Notes: a model not told the origin generated them from the sequence alone. A stretch of DNA of 64,000 nt from Actinomycetes bacterium (GCA_025360225.1 JANYCN010000042.1:48302-112301), one strand, 5' to 3'; shown: positions 17,978 through 26,298, counted from the stretch's first letter. Numbers and translations are program-made.

Positions 17978-18615
17978 TGACCGAGGCGCCGACCGTCGCG
18001 CTGCGCGGGTGCTCCAAGCGGTTTGGCGAGCGGATCGCGCTGCGCCGCGTCACCCTCACCGTGCACCGAGGCGAGACGCTGGCGCTGCTCGGCCCGAACG
18101 GCTCCGGTAAGTCGACGCTGCTGCGCCTCGTCGCTGGGCTTTCCTGGCCGACCGCAGGCGACGTCGAGATCGACGGCGTGGCGGCGACGCGGCTCGCCAG
18201 GGCCTCGCGCGGCGCGCTCGGCTACCTCGGCCACCAGACCCAGGCGTGGCGGGGTCTGACCGCCCGCGAGAACCTCACGGTGATGGCAGACCTCCACCGT
18301 CTTGACGCCCCGGTCGTCGCCGCGGCGCTCGCAACGGTTGGGCTTGCAGACCGTGGCGAGGACCGGATCGACGGGTTCTCGCGCGGGATGCGCCAGCGCC
18401 TCGCGATCGCGCGGACGCTCCTCCACGACCCTACCCTGCTGCTCGCCGATGAGCCGACCACCGGCCTCGACACCGACGGGCTCGCCATGCTCGACGACGT
18501 GCTCGAGCGGCGACGCGGCGACGCCACGGTCCTCCTCGCGACCCACGACGAGGCGTTCGCCGCGCGCCACGCCGACCGCGTCGTGCGCCTCGCCGGCGGG
18601 GAGATCGTCGCGTGA
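17977..18615 (+). CDS. ccmA: heme exporter ATP-binding protein CcmA
   Basis: A 212-residue ABC ATPase starting at ATG 17977, inside the stop of the previous gene. Walker A is GPNGSGKST, the signature FSRGMRQRLAIAR and Walker B LLLADEP. Followed by ccmB and a ccmC-like gene, it is the ATPase of the CcmABCD complex, which releases heme-loaded CcmE during cytochrome c maturation. No ccmE, ccmF or ccmH was seen in the window. Confidence 0.9.
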   Translation: MTEAPTVALRGCSKRFGERIALRRVTLTVHRGETLALLGPNGSGKSTLLRLVAGLSWPTAGDVEIDGVAATRLARASRGALGYLGHQTQAWRGLTARENLTVMADLHRLDAPVVAAALATVGLADRGEDRIDGFSRGMRQRLAIARTLLHDPTLLLADEPTTGLDTDGLAMLDDVLERRRGDATVLLATHDEAFAARHADRVVRLAGGEIVA

Positions 18616-19280
18616 TCGGCGCCGCGCTCACCCTCGCGGGCAAGGATCTGCGCCTCGAGCTGCGCCGCCGCGAGGTCGTGCTCGGGATGGCCCAGTTCGT
18701 CATCGTCACGCTCGTGATCGCGCACTTTGCACTCGTCGCGGTCGGTGACCGCCAGCTGCCGAAGGCAGCAGCTGGCGTGCTCTGGATCGCCGTCCTGTTC
18801 ACCGCGTTGCTGGCGCTCGGACGTGCGTTCGCGGCAGACCACGAGGATGGCGCGCTCGACGCGGTCCTGATCGCCCCGATCGACCGCGGCGCGATCTGGC
18901 TCGGCAAGGTGCTCGCACAGCTGACCTTCCTCGCCGCGATGGAGGTCGTCGCCGTGCCGGCGTTCTGGCTCTTCTTCTTCCAGACCAGCGGGCCCGACAT
19001 CAGGGCGCTGCTCGCCGCACTCGTGCTCGCGAACGTCGGCATCGCCTCCGTCGGCGTCCTCGTGAGCGCCCTTGCCCAGGCCGGCCGAGCGCGGGACGTG
19101 CTGCTACCGGTGCTGCTGCTGCCGCTGCTCGTGCCGCTCGTGCTGGCCGCGGTCGTCGCCACCCTCGGCTCGTTTCCGGGCGGCGATGGCAGCGTCCGTG
19201 CGCTGGGCTTTCTCGCCCTCTTCGATACACTCTTCGTGCTCCTCGCCTGGGGCACGTACGAGCACCTCTCGGGAGATTGA
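18612..19280 (+). CDS. ccmB: heme exporter membrane protein CcmB
   Basis: A 222-residue integral membrane protein with six hydrophobic segments, starting at GTG in a four-base overlap with ccmA. The N-terminal LAGKDLRLELRRRE is typical of CcmB, as is the gene order. It is the membrane partner of the CcmA ATPase. The following ccmC-like gene starts two bases after its stop. Confidence 0.9.
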   Translation: MIGAALTLAGKDLRLELRRREVVLGMAQFVIVTLVIAHFALVAVGDRQLPKAAAGVLWIAVLFTALLALGRAFAADHEDGALDAVLIAPIDRGAIWLGKVLAQLTFLAAMEVVAVPAFWLFFFQTSGPDIRALLAALVLANVGIASVGVLVSALAQAGRARDVLLPVLLLPLLVPLVLAAVVATLGSFPGGDGSVRALGFLALFDTLFVLLAWGTYEHLSGD

Positions 19281-19281
19281 C

Positions 19282-19977
19282 GTGACGAAACGGGCGTTTC
19301 CGGGTGCGACGTGGATGGCGGTCTCGACGTTCGCGATCCCGCTCTCGATCGCGTTGATCTTCTGGTGGTTGCCGGACGACGCCGACCAGGGCTTCTCGCA
19401 GAAGATCTTCTACCTTCACGTGCCGATCGCGCTCACCACCTACGCGGCGTTCGCCTATGGCGCCTACGCAGCGGTGCGGTACCTGCGCAGCCGCGACGCC
19501 GTCTGGGACCTGCGGTCGTACGTCGGCATCCACGTCGGCACCATCTTCGGCACCTTGGTGCTGGTCACCGGGTCGCTCTGGGCGAAGGTCTCATGGGGCC
19601 TCTGGTGGAACTGGTCGGAGCGCCAGTTGAACGTCTTCCTCGTGCTTTTCCTGTACTACTGCGCGTACTTCATGTTGCGCTTCTCGATCGACGAGGGCGA
19701 GCGGCGCGCCACGTACTCCGCCGTCTACACGCTGCTCGGCATCGCGCTCGTCCCCCTCTCGTTCCTCGCCGTTCGCCTCCTCGGGTCGATCTTCCACCCC
19801 ACGGTTTTCACGCACGAAGGCGCGCAGATGCCAGGCACCTTTCTCCTCGGGTTCCTCGTCGCGCTGGCCGGGATGCTGGCCCTCGCGGTCGCGATGGTGC
19901 AGCTCGAGCTGCGTGGCAAGCGAGCGGCGCTGCGCGTTCGAGAGCTTCGCCGCCGGCTCGTCGGGGATGACCTGTGA
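19282..19977 (+). CDS. ccmC: heme-handling protein of the CcmC/CcsA family
   Basis: A 231-residue six-helix membrane protein, GTG start, with GGGAG six bases upstream. The heme-binding tryptophan motif is WGLWWNWSERQ. The family normally has WGxxWxWDxR, so the conserved Asp is Ser here. External histidines flank it in KIFYLHVPIA and HVGTIFGTL. It would present heme to CcmE in cytochrome c maturation. It overlaps the small ccmD-like gene by four bases. Confidence 0.88.
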   Translation: MTKRAFPGATWMAVSTFAIPLSIALIFWWLPDDADQGFSQKIFYLHVPIALTTYAAFAYGAYAAVRYLRSRDAVWDLRSYVGIHVGTIFGTLVLVTGSLWAKVSWGLWWNWSERQLNVFLVLFLYYCAYFMLRFSIDEGERRATYSAVYTLLGIALVPLSFLAVRLLGSIFHPTVFTHEGAQMPGTFLLGFLVALAGMLALAVAMVQLELRGKRAALRVRELRRRLVGDDL

Positions 19978-20168
19978 GCCTGCGAGACTCGGTCACCTAC
20001 GTCGCTGCCGTGTACCTGATCGTCTGGGTCGCCGTGCTCGCCTACATGGGCCTGATCGGCGCGAAGGTTCGTCGTCTCGAGGTCGAGCTGACGCGGATCG
20101 AGGCGGCGCTGCCCGGCCGGGACGACCCCCCGGCCACGCCTGCCACTCCGCCCACCCCGACGTCGTGA
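19974..20168 (+). CDS. small membrane protein, CcmD-like
   Basis: A 64-residue protein with one helix (about residues 8-28), a short charged coiled segment (KVRRLEVELTRIEAAL) and a Pro/Thr tail. Size, topology and position directly after ccmC match CcmD, which helps release holo-CcmE. It has overlapping starts and stops on both sides, which supports it as a real gene. Sequence conservation in this family is too low for certainty. Confidence 0.75.
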   Translation: MSLRDSVTYVAAVYLIVWVAVLAYMGLIGAKVRRLEVELTRIEAALPGRDDPPATPATPPTPTS

Positions 20169-21055
20169 CGATCCGCGTCGGCACCCGCGCATCGCGGCTC
20201 GCGATGGCGCAGGCGACGCTCGCAGCCGACGGCCTTCGCGCCCTCGGTCAGACCGTCGCGATCGTGCCGCTATCGACGATCGGCGACCGCGACCGACGTT
20301 CGAGCTTCGCCGAGCTCGGTGGGCGCGGCATCTTCGCGAGCGAGATCGAGGGCGCGTTGTTGGCCGGCCGCATCGACGTCGCGGTGCACTCGGCGAAGGA
20401 CCTGACCGACGTTGAGGGGGCTGGACTGGTGATCGCCGCCTGCCTCGAACGGGCCGACCCGCGAGACGCATGGTGTGGCCCGGCGTCATCGCTGGCGGCG
20501 GTTGCAGCCGGCGGTCGTGTCGGCACCGCCTCGCTGCGGCGCCGGTCGCAGCTTGGACGGCTGCGTGCAGACCTCGTCGTCGAAGGGCTGCGCGGCAACG
20601 TCGACACGCGACTTCGCAAGCGCACGGAGCGTCGGCTTGACGGCATCCTGCTCGCTGCCTGCGGCCTTGACCGGCTCGGGCTCGGCGCGGAGATCGGCTT
20701 CCGTTTCACCGTCGAGGAGATGGTGCCGGAGTCGGGACAGGGGATCATTGCGCTGCAGGTGCGGGCCGGTGAGGAGGGTCTCGTCGCCGGTCTCGACCAC
20801 CCGACATCGTCGCTCGCCCTCGCCGCCGAGCGAGCCTGCACGCGGCGGCTGGCGGGCGGTTGCACCGTGCCGGTCGCCGCCCACGCCGCCTCGACAGACA
20901 CCGGGTGGACGTTCCGCGGCTACGTCGGCTCTCCCGACGGCTCGACGGCGCTCGAGGAGGTGGCGACCGGCGCCGACCCCCTGACGCTCGCCGGCCTGGT
21001 GACAGAGCGGCTCCAGGCCCGCGGCGGATCGGCGCTCCTCGAGGCTGCTCGATGA
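20165..21055 (+). CDS. hemC: porphobilinogen deaminase (hydroxymethylbilane synthase)
   Basis: A 296-residue HemC starting at GTG 20165. It joins four porphobilinogens into hydroxymethylbilane. IRVGTRASRLAMAQ opens the protein, HSAKDLTD and GTASLRRRSQL carry substrate-contacting Lys and Arg residues, and Cys233 in LAGGC attaches the dipyrromethane cofactor. It is coupled to the next gene, which makes the following intermediates. Linkage of tetrapyrrole synthesis to heme export and cytochrome c assembly is functionally coherent. Confidence 0.95.
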   Translation: MTIRVGTRASRLAMAQATLAADGLRALGQTVAIVPLSTIGDRDRRSSFAELGGRGIFASEIEGALLAGRIDVAVHSAKDLTDVEGAGLVIAACLERADPRDAWCGPASSLAAVAAGGRVGTASLRRRSQLGRLRADLVVEGLRGNVDTRLRKRTERRLDGILLAACGLDRLGLGAEIGFRFTVEEMVPESGQGIIALQVRAGEEGLVAGLDHPTSSLALAAERACTRRLAGGCTVPVAAHAASTDTGWTFRGYVGSPDGSTALEEVATGADPLTLAGLVTERLQARGGSALLEAAR

Positions 21056-22530
21056 CGGTGTACCTCGTCGGCGCCGGCCCGGGCGATCCGCGACTGATCA
21101 CGGTGCGCGGGCGCGAGCTGCTCGAGCGCGCCGACGTCGTGATCTACGACCGCCTCGCGGCGCCGGAGCTGGTGGCTCTTGCACCGGCGAGCGCCCTGCG
21201 GATCGACGCTGGAAAGCGCCCCGACCATCACGTGCTCCGTCAGGAGGCGACCAACGAGCTGCTCGTTGAGCATGGCCGCACCGGCGCGACCGTCGTGCGT
21301 CTGAAGGGCGGTGACCCGTTCGTCTTCGGACGCGGCTCCGAGGAGGCGCAGGCTCTGCGAGAGGCCGGGGTCGCCTACGAGGTGGTGCCGGGAATCACGT
21401 CTGCGATCGCCGTCCCCGCCTACGCCGGCATCCCCGTCACGCACCGCGGCCTCGCGACCCACTTCACCGTCGTCACGGGGCACGAGGATCCGGAGAAGGG
21501 CACCCGCGACGTCGACTGGGCCGCGCTCGCCGCTGCCGGCGGCACGCTGGTCCTGCTGATGGGTGTGCGCGGGCTGCCGGCGATCAGCCGTGCGCTCGTG
21601 GCCGGTGGGCGTGCGGCCGACACGCCAGCCGCCGTGATCGCGTCCGGGACGACGGCGCGCCAGCACGTCGTCTCGGGGACGCTCGGCACCATCGCAGCGC
21701 TCGCCGCGGACGTCGCGAACCCGGCGATCACCGTGGTCGGCGAGGTGGCCGCGCTCCGCGACGCGATCGCCTGGGCCGAGACGCGACCGCTGCACGGCGT
21801 GACGGTCGCCGTGACCCGCGCACGTCCACAGGCAAGCAAGCTCTCGGCGCACCTACGCGACCTCGGCGCGACCGTCCTCGAGACGTCGGCGATCCGCATC
21901 GAGACGATCGCCGACGTGAAGATCGACCCGACGTCCTACGAGCTCATCTGCGTCTCCAGCCCGAACACCCCTCGTCTCCTCGTCGACGCGATCGGTGGGG
22001 ACGTGCGCCAGCTCGACCGTCACGTGACGGTCGCCGCGATCGGGCCCGGCACGGCGCGAGCGCTGCGCGAGGTGGGCATCGTCGCTGACGTCGTCGCCGA
22101 GACCGCGGTCGCCGAGGGCCTGCTCCGGTCGCTGCGCGAGCTCCGCGCGACACGGGCAACGGGGTGGAGGACCGCCCTCGTCGTCGGCGCCGAGGAGAGC
22201 CGCGAGACCCTCGCGGCCGGGCTCGCGGCGGTCGGCGTCGACACCGTCGAGCGCCTTGCGGTGTATCGAACGCTCGTGGAGCCGGCCTCTGCCGTCGAGC
22301 TCGCGGCGGCCGACCTGGTGACGTTCAGCTCGGCCTCAACGGTGCGCTCTGTCGTCGAGACGCTTGGCGACATGGCAACGACGCTCCGAGGCGTGTCGAT
22401 CGGCCCGATCACCTCAGCCGAGGCCGCCGCGCGCGGCGTCACGATCGTGCGGGAGGCGGACACGCACGACCTCGCGGGACTGGCGGACGCCGTCGTCGCG
22501 GCGGCACGGGAGCTGCGCGGGAACCGGTAG
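21052..22530 (+). CDS. fused uroporphyrinogen-III C-methyltransferase / uroporphyrinogen-III synthase
   Basis: A 492-residue bifunctional protein. Residues 1 to about 245 are an SAM-dependent SUMT/CobA domain: VYLVGAGPGDPRLIT, VVRLKGGDPFVFGRG and GITSAIAVPAYAGIPVTHR. Residues from about 250 to the end are a HemD domain, which closes hydroxymethylbilane to uroporphyrinogen III, with GVTVAVTRARPQ and a weakly conserved remainder as usual for HemD. It starts in the hemC stop. The methyltransferase half diverts product toward siroheme or cobalamin. Such fusions are known in actinobacteria and clostridia. It ends the nine-gene chain. Confidence 0.93.
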   Translation: MTVYLVGAGPGDPRLITVRGRELLERADVVIYDRLAAPELVALAPASALRIDAGKRPDHHVLRQEATNELLVEHGRTGATVVRLKGGDPFVFGRGSEEAQALREAGVAYEVVPGITSAIAVPAYAGIPVTHRGLATHFTVVTGHEDPEKGTRDVDWAALAAAGGTLVLLMGVRGLPAISRALVAGGRAADTPAAVIASGTTARQHVVSGTLGTIAALAADVANPAITVVGEVAALRDAIAWAETRPLHGVTVAVTRARPQASKLSAHLRDLGATVLETSAIRIETIADVKIDPTSYELICVSSPNTPRLLVDAIGGDVRQLDRHVTVAAIGPGTARALREVGIVADVVAETAVAEGLLRSLRELRATRATGWRTALVVGAEESRETLAAGLAAVGVDTVERLAVYRTLVEPASAVELAAADLVTFSSASTVRSVVETLGDMATTLRGVSIGPITSAEAAARGVTIVREADTHDLAGLADAVVAAARELRGNR

Positions 22531-22581
22531 CGGTCCTCGGGCGTCGTACTCGACGTCATGAACCACCAGGGAGGAACCGCC

Positions 22582-23358
22582 ATGCGCGCCAGCTCGAGAA
22601 TCCCCTTCGCCGTCCTCGGCGGAGCCGCATTGATCGCCGCCGTGCTCGCCCTGCGTCCGGGCGGCCCCGCGTCGACCGTCGCGACGCCGGAGCTCGCCCA
22701 CGCGGCGACCGCGTCGAACGCTCCCGGCGCGCTCGTCCCCTTCCTGCGCTTCTCTGGCACCGGCACGATCACGGTGAAGCCCGCCACCGCCGTGATCATG
22801 GTCGGCGCGAACGGCGATGGTCATAGCTCGGCTGCCGCCCTCGCGAAGGCGATCAAGCGCCTCAGCGCTGTCCAGGATCGCCTGCTCGGGCTCGGCGTGG
22901 CGAAGGATGACATCACGACGACCGGCAACTCGACGTACGAGGACTGGCAGGTGAAGGGCTCCTGGCACGCCGAGCTCTCGATCACCGTCAAGGTGCGCAA
23001 GATCGCCGACGCCGGCAGCCTGCTGAGCGCGGCATCCGACGCCGGCGCCTCGAACGTGAGCGGCCCGAGCTACTCCGTCGCCGACACCCACGCCGCCTAC
23101 GCCGAGGCCTTGCGCAAGGCGATCGAGGACGCGCGGAGCAAGGCCGAGGCCGCAGCCTCGCAGATGGGCGTGACCGTCACCGGCGTCGTCTCCGTCGACG
23201 ACCAGAACCAGGGCCCGGTCATGCCGTACGGCGTGATGTACGACAAGGCAATGTCGGCTCCCGCGACCGGTGGCGCGCCGACCCCGCCGGTGCCGGTGAA
23301 CCCGGGGACGCAGGACATCGCCGCCAGTGTGCTGGTCGTCTTCTCCTACGCGAAGTAG
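22582..23358 (+). CDS. SIMPL-domain (DUF541) exported protein
   Basis: A 258-residue protein. I prefer ATG 22582, with GGGAGG seven bases upstream, over ATG 22558. An N-terminal signal or anchor helix (residues 8-22) precedes a SIMPL domain beginning at FSGTGTITVKPATAVIMVGA. The domain is a periplasmic or extracellular fold of uncertain function, seen in oxidative-stress proteins and BP26-like channels. A short Ala/Pro linker and a final beta strand (DIAASVLVVFSYAK) close it. It is transcribed toward the aminotransferase gene and separated from it by a hairpin. Confidence 0.88.
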   Translation: MRASSRIPFAVLGGAALIAAVLALRPGGPASTVATPELAHAATASNAPGALVPFLRFSGTGTITVKPATAVIMVGANGDGHSSAAALAKAIKRLSAVQDRLLGLGVAKDDITTTGNSTYEDWQVKGSWHAELSITVKVRKIADAGSLLSAASDAGASNVSGPSYSVADTHAAYAEALRKAIEDARSKAEAAASQMGVTVTGVVSVDDQNQGPVMPYGVMYDKAMSAPATGGAPTPPVPVNPGTQDIAASVLVVFSYAK

Positions 23359-23371
23359 CTCCGCCACATCG

Positions 23372-23410
23372 GATGGGCCGGGCGTGCGCCTACAGCGCGC
23401 TCGGCCCATC
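23372..23410. terminator. bidirectional terminator-like hairpin
   Basis: GATGGGCCG pairs with CGGCCCATC around a 21-base loop with a further GCG-rich pairing. It lies between the convergent SIMPL and aminotransferase genes. No T-tract is present. Confidence 0.6.
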
Positions 23411-23418
23411 TCGCGGTC

Positions 23419-24276
23419 CTACCAGCCTCCCGACGCGACGTGTCGGCGAAACAGCGCCGCGACACGCTCCGTGACCGGTCGGCCGTTCTCGCCCACCGGT
23501 CGACCGTCGATCGAGCGCACCGGCACGACCTCGGCGCCTGTGCCGGTGAGGAACAGCTCGTCGGCTGTCCAGGCGTCGGCGGGCGTGAGCAGCGTCTCCT
23601 CGACGACAAGGCCGTCTGCAAGCGCGAGACGCAGCACCAGGTCGCGCGTGATCCCGGCGAGCGCGCCGTGCCCCACCGACGGCGTCCGGATGCGGCCGTT
23701 GCTGACGAGGAACACGTTGTCGGCGGTGCACTCGGCGATCGCGCCCTGTCCGTTCAGCACCAGCGCCTCGTGTGCGCCCTGGCGTCGGGCCTCGATCGAC
23801 GCGAGCACCGAGGTGAGATAGTTCAAGGTCTTGACCTGCGGCGGCAGCGCATCCGGGGCAGCCCGCCGCAGAGATGAGGTGACGAGGACGATGCCATCCC
23901 GGTAGGCATCAGGTGGGTACAGCGCCAGCGGTGCGGCGATGAGGATCACGGACGGACAAACGCAGGTGTGCGGAGACACTCCAAGGGCGCCCCTCCCGCG
24001 CGTGACGATCAGCCGGAGGTAGCCGTCCGCGAGCCCGGTACGGGCAACGGCCTCGCGGCACAGCGCCGCGAGCTCGCCGAGGGCGACGGGAAGGATCAGC
24101 GCGATTGCCCTCGCTGACGACGCGAGACGGTCGAGGTGGCGGTCGAGCAGGAACGGGCGGCCACGGTAGAAGCGGATACCCTCGAAGACGCCGTCTCCGT
24201 AGAGAAGGCCGTGGTCGAGAACCGAGATGCGGGCCTCGTCGCTCGTGCTCCAGACACCGTCGACGTACGCGAGCAT
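23419..24276 (-). CDS. ilvE: class IV PLP aminotransferase, branched-chain type
   Basis: A 285-residue fold-type IV aminotransferase. ATG 24276 is chosen because AGGAGG lies seven bases upstream. Motifs are LDHGLLYGDGVFEGIRFYRG, the PLP lysine in KTLNYLTSVLASIEA, and GAIAECTADNVF. The overall pattern fits branched-chain aminotransferase, but aminodeoxychorismate lyase and D-amino-acid transaminase share it, so the symbol is tentative. It is divergent from an HxlR regulator, and the shared intergenic region carries two direct repeats, suggesting control by that regulator. Confidence 0.85.
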   Translation of the reverse strand: MLAYVDGVWSTSDEARISVLDHGLLYGDGVFEGIRFYRGRPFLLDRHLDRLASSARAIALILPVALGELAALCREAVARTGLADGYLRLIVTRGRGALGVSPHTCVCPSVILIAAPLALYPPDAYRDGIVLVTSSLRRAAPDALPPQVKTLNYLTSVLASIEARRQGAHEALVLNGQGAIAECTADNVFLVSNGRIRTPSVGHGALAGITRDLVLRLALADGLVVEETLLTPADAWTADELFLTGTGAEVVPVRSIDGRPVGENGRPVTERVAALFRRHVASGGW

Positions 24277-24286
24277 GGCGTTCCTC

Positions 24287-24315
24287 CTAGTTACTATTAC
24301 TTCGCTAGTTACTAT
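24287..24315. promoter_or_regulatory. putative HxlR operator: two CTAGTTACTAT direct repeats
   Basis: CTAGTTACTAT occurs at 24287-24297 and again at 24305-24315, 18 bases apart, in a strikingly AT-rich island. The second copy sits about where the -35 of the HxlR gene should lie, and both flank the aminotransferase ribosome-binding site. AGTTACT-type half-sites resemble those bound by DUF24/HxlR regulators, which is the basis for the inferred role. Confidence 0.6.
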
Positions 24316-24334
24316 ACAGCGTTCGCCTTCCCCA

Positions 24335-24340
24335 TACACT
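24335..24340 (+). promoter_or_regulatory. -10 element TACACT of the HxlR-like gene
   Basis: TACACT ends six bases before ATG 24347, with no Shine-Dalgarno sequence between, so transcription probably starts at or next to the A of the ATG. This placement supports 24347 as the original start of the gene with the internal TGA. Confidence 0.6.
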
Positions 24341-24346
24341 GCGTCG

Positions 24347-24826
24347 ATGGTGAAGACACTGCACGGGACGGGCTGAGCCGCGTCCACCTATCCCGAAAGC
24401 TGTCCGGTCGCGGCGACGCTCGACGCCTTTGGTGATCGCTGGACGCTCCTGATCGTCCGCGACCTGCTGCGTGGGATCACGCGCTACGCCGACCTCCAGC
24501 GCTCCCTCCACCCGATCGCGCCGAACCTGCTCGCCGATCGGCTCCGACGCCTGGAGGACGCCGAGATCGTGACGCGCGAGGTCTACTCGGAACGTCCGCT
24601 CCGCGCCGAGTACCGTCTGACCCGGCGCGGCCACGGCCTGGCGCCGATCGTCATCACTCTCGGGCGGTTCGGGATCGACGAGCTCGGCCGTCCCGAGCCC
24701 GACTACCTGGCGGCCCACGTCGGTTGCGGCGGCCGCGTTCCGCCCGTCGCCTGGCGATGCCAGCGCTGCGGCGAGGCCGTCGACGCGAACGGGCTCGAGC
24801 TGCTCGCGCCCGGCGACATTCACTGA
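24347..24826 (+). pseudogene. HxlR-family transcriptional regulator interrupted by an in-frame TGA
   Basis: From ATG 24347 the frame reads MVKTLHGTG, then TGA at 24374-24376, then continues uninterrupted for 150 codons as a full HxlR protein (YPESCPVAATLDAFGDRWTL and LIVRDLL, then PNLLADRLRRLEDAEIV). After the TGA there is no ATG, GTG or TTG before the helix-turn-helix, so no alternative start saves the DNA-binding domain. The C-terminus adds a possible zinc-binding tail (CGGRVPPVAWRCQRCG). A CGA-to-TGA or similar change, readthrough, or a sequence error would explain it. It is divergent from the aminotransferase it may control. Confidence 0.75.
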
Positions 24827-24835
24827 CCGCCGTGC

Positions 24836-24841
24836 GATACT
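24836..24841 (+). promoter_or_regulatory. -10 element GATACT of the lipoprotein gene
   Basis: GATACT ends seven bases before ATG 24849 with no Shine-Dalgarno sequence, matching the leaderless pattern seen repeatedly in this window. Confidence 0.6.
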
Positions 24842-24848
24842 CGATCTG

Positions 24849-25916
24849 ATGCGTGTCGCGGCACCTCTGGCCCTGTTCGCCGCCTTCCTCGCCGGCTGTG
24901 GAGACGTGTCGTTGCCGGCTCCGTCGACGACGGGCGGTGCGGCAACGTCCACGCCGACCGCCACGGGCCAGCCGCTGCCTCTCCCGCCCGCGAAGATGGT
25001 GCCTGGCGAGCCGTGGATCGCGTTCGAGGGCGTGACGAAGGCCGGGATCGGGATCCGGCTGATCCGACCAGACGGCGCCGACGAGCACGACCTGGCGCCG
25101 GACGTGCCGCTCCGCGACCAGGGCTGGCATGTCCATCCCGACTGGAGCCACGACGGCAACCGGCTCGCGTTCGGTGCTGACACCGACCCGACCGGCCGCG
25201 ACGTGTGGATCGCGAACGCTGACGGAAGCGGCGTCGAGCGCGTGTTCGACTGCACTGCGCCCTGCGGCGAGGCTGATGATCCCGCGTGGTCGCCCGACGG
25301 CAAGGCGATCGCGTTTGCCTCGTATGACCTGAAAGGCAAGGCTGGCACGAACGGGCGGCTTCGTGTCGTCGATCTCGCTACACGCTCGGTGGTAACGCTG
25401 GTCAGCGAGACGCGCGCCGGCGACTTCATCCGCAGCCCACGGTGGTCGCCCGACGGCGCGTCGCTCGTGTTCGAGGTGCAACACAACGCGACCGCCGACC
25501 CGATCGGGACGCTGACCTCATCGACGATCACGATCGTCAACGTTCACACGAAGGCCCTGCGGGCGCTCCCAACGCCCGCGACGGCGACCTACCCGGACTG
25601 GGGTCCGAAGGGGGACCTGATCCTCTTCTCAACGAGCCCGTGGACCGCGTCGACCACCCGCGCGGCGAACCTCGCAACGATCAACGCCGACGGCACCGGC
25701 CTGCACCTGCTGACGCACCTCACGAACAAGCAGACACGCGCGACGCAGCCGCGCTGGTTGCCCGACGGCTCCGGGATCATCTTCACCGCCGTAGACGGCC
25801 CTGGCTACGGCCAGCCATCGATCGCCACCGTGAAGGCAGACGGCACCGGGATGGCATCGCCCATCGTCACCGGGAACACGTTCGGCACGCACAGCCGCAT
25901 GCGCCCGACCCGGTAG
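24849..25916 (+). CDS. TolB-like WD40/PD40 beta-propeller lipoprotein
   Basis: A 355-residue exported lipoprotein. A short signal peptide ends in the lipobox LAGC (Cys18), followed by a Thr/Pro-rich linker. From about residue 55 there are repeated PD40 blades of the type DWSHDGNRLAFG, AWSPDGKAIAFAS, RWSPDGASLVFE, DWGPKGDLILFS and RWLPDGSGIIFT. Such propellers usually bind proteins or glycans at the cell surface. No enzymatic residues are visible. It appears monocistronic with a leaderless promoter. Confidence 0.88.
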   Translation: MRVAAPLALFAAFLAGCGDVSLPAPSTTGGAATSTPTATGQPLPLPPAKMVPGEPWIAFEGVTKAGIGIRLIRPDGADEHDLAPDVPLRDQGWHVHPDWSHDGNRLAFGADTDPTGRDVWIANADGSGVERVFDCTAPCGEADDPAWSPDGKAIAFASYDLKGKAGTNGRLRVVDLATRSVVTLVSETRAGDFIRSPRWSPDGASLVFEVQHNATADPIGTLTSSTITIVNVHTKALRALPTPATATYPDWGPKGDLILFSTSPWTASTTRAANLATINADGTGLHLLTHLTNKQTRATQPRWLPDGSGIIFTAVDGPGYGQPSIATVKADGTGMASPIVTGNTFGTHSRMRPTR

Positions 25917-25971
25917 CGGCCGTCCGTTCGCTGGTTGTGTGCCGCTCGCCTGCGTCAGGCGAGCTCGCCGC

Positions 25972-26286
25972 CTACTCGCCGTCGATCGCACCCGGTTCGG
26001 TCGGGCCGTTTCGACGCTCGAAGAGGTCGAGGTTCTCTGACAACGCTCGCGTGAGCGGAAACATCACGCCAGGAGGGATCCGGACCCTGGCGACGATCTT
26101 CACCGGCTCAGGGCCGTCGCCGGGACCGCCAGGGGGTCGCTTCAGCGACCCGAAGTCGAGCGTGAAACCGTGCTCGCTGTGCCAGACGTACACCATGTCG
26201 GAGTACACGCCGTCCTCGATCTCGACGGGCACCTCGACCACGAACCGCTGCTCGCCCTCGGGCGGACCTTGCTGATCGGCATCCAT
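25972..26286 (-). CDS. DUF3467 family protein
   Basis: A 104-residue soluble protein resembling DUF3467 (VYSDMVYVWHSEHGFTLDFG, then VKIVARVRIPPGVMFPLTRAL). The family's function is unknown. The start ATG 26286 has no Shine-Dalgarno sequence but has TAGCCT six bases upstream on the minus strand, so a leaderless transcript is likely. It is convergent with the lipoprotein gene. Confidence 0.8.
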   Translation of the reverse strand: MDADQQGPPEGEQRFVVEVPVEIEDGVYSDMVYVWHSEHGFTLDFGSLKRPPGGPGDGPEPVKIVARVRIPPGVMFPLTRALSENLDLFERRNGPTEPGAIDGE

Positions 26287-26292
26287 GACGTC

Positions 26293-26298
26293 AGGCTA
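26293..26298 (-). promoter_or_regulatory. -10 element TAGCCT of the DUF3467 gene
   Basis: On the minus strand TAGCCT ends six bases before ATG 26286. The TAG of this hexamer is also the stop of the upstream toxin remnant. Confidence 0.55.

Noticed and set aside
24374..24376. TGA in the HxlR gene as selenocysteine
   Set aside because: HxlR proteins are not known selenoproteins and no convincing downstream hairpin in the usual position was seen; mutation or read error is simpler.
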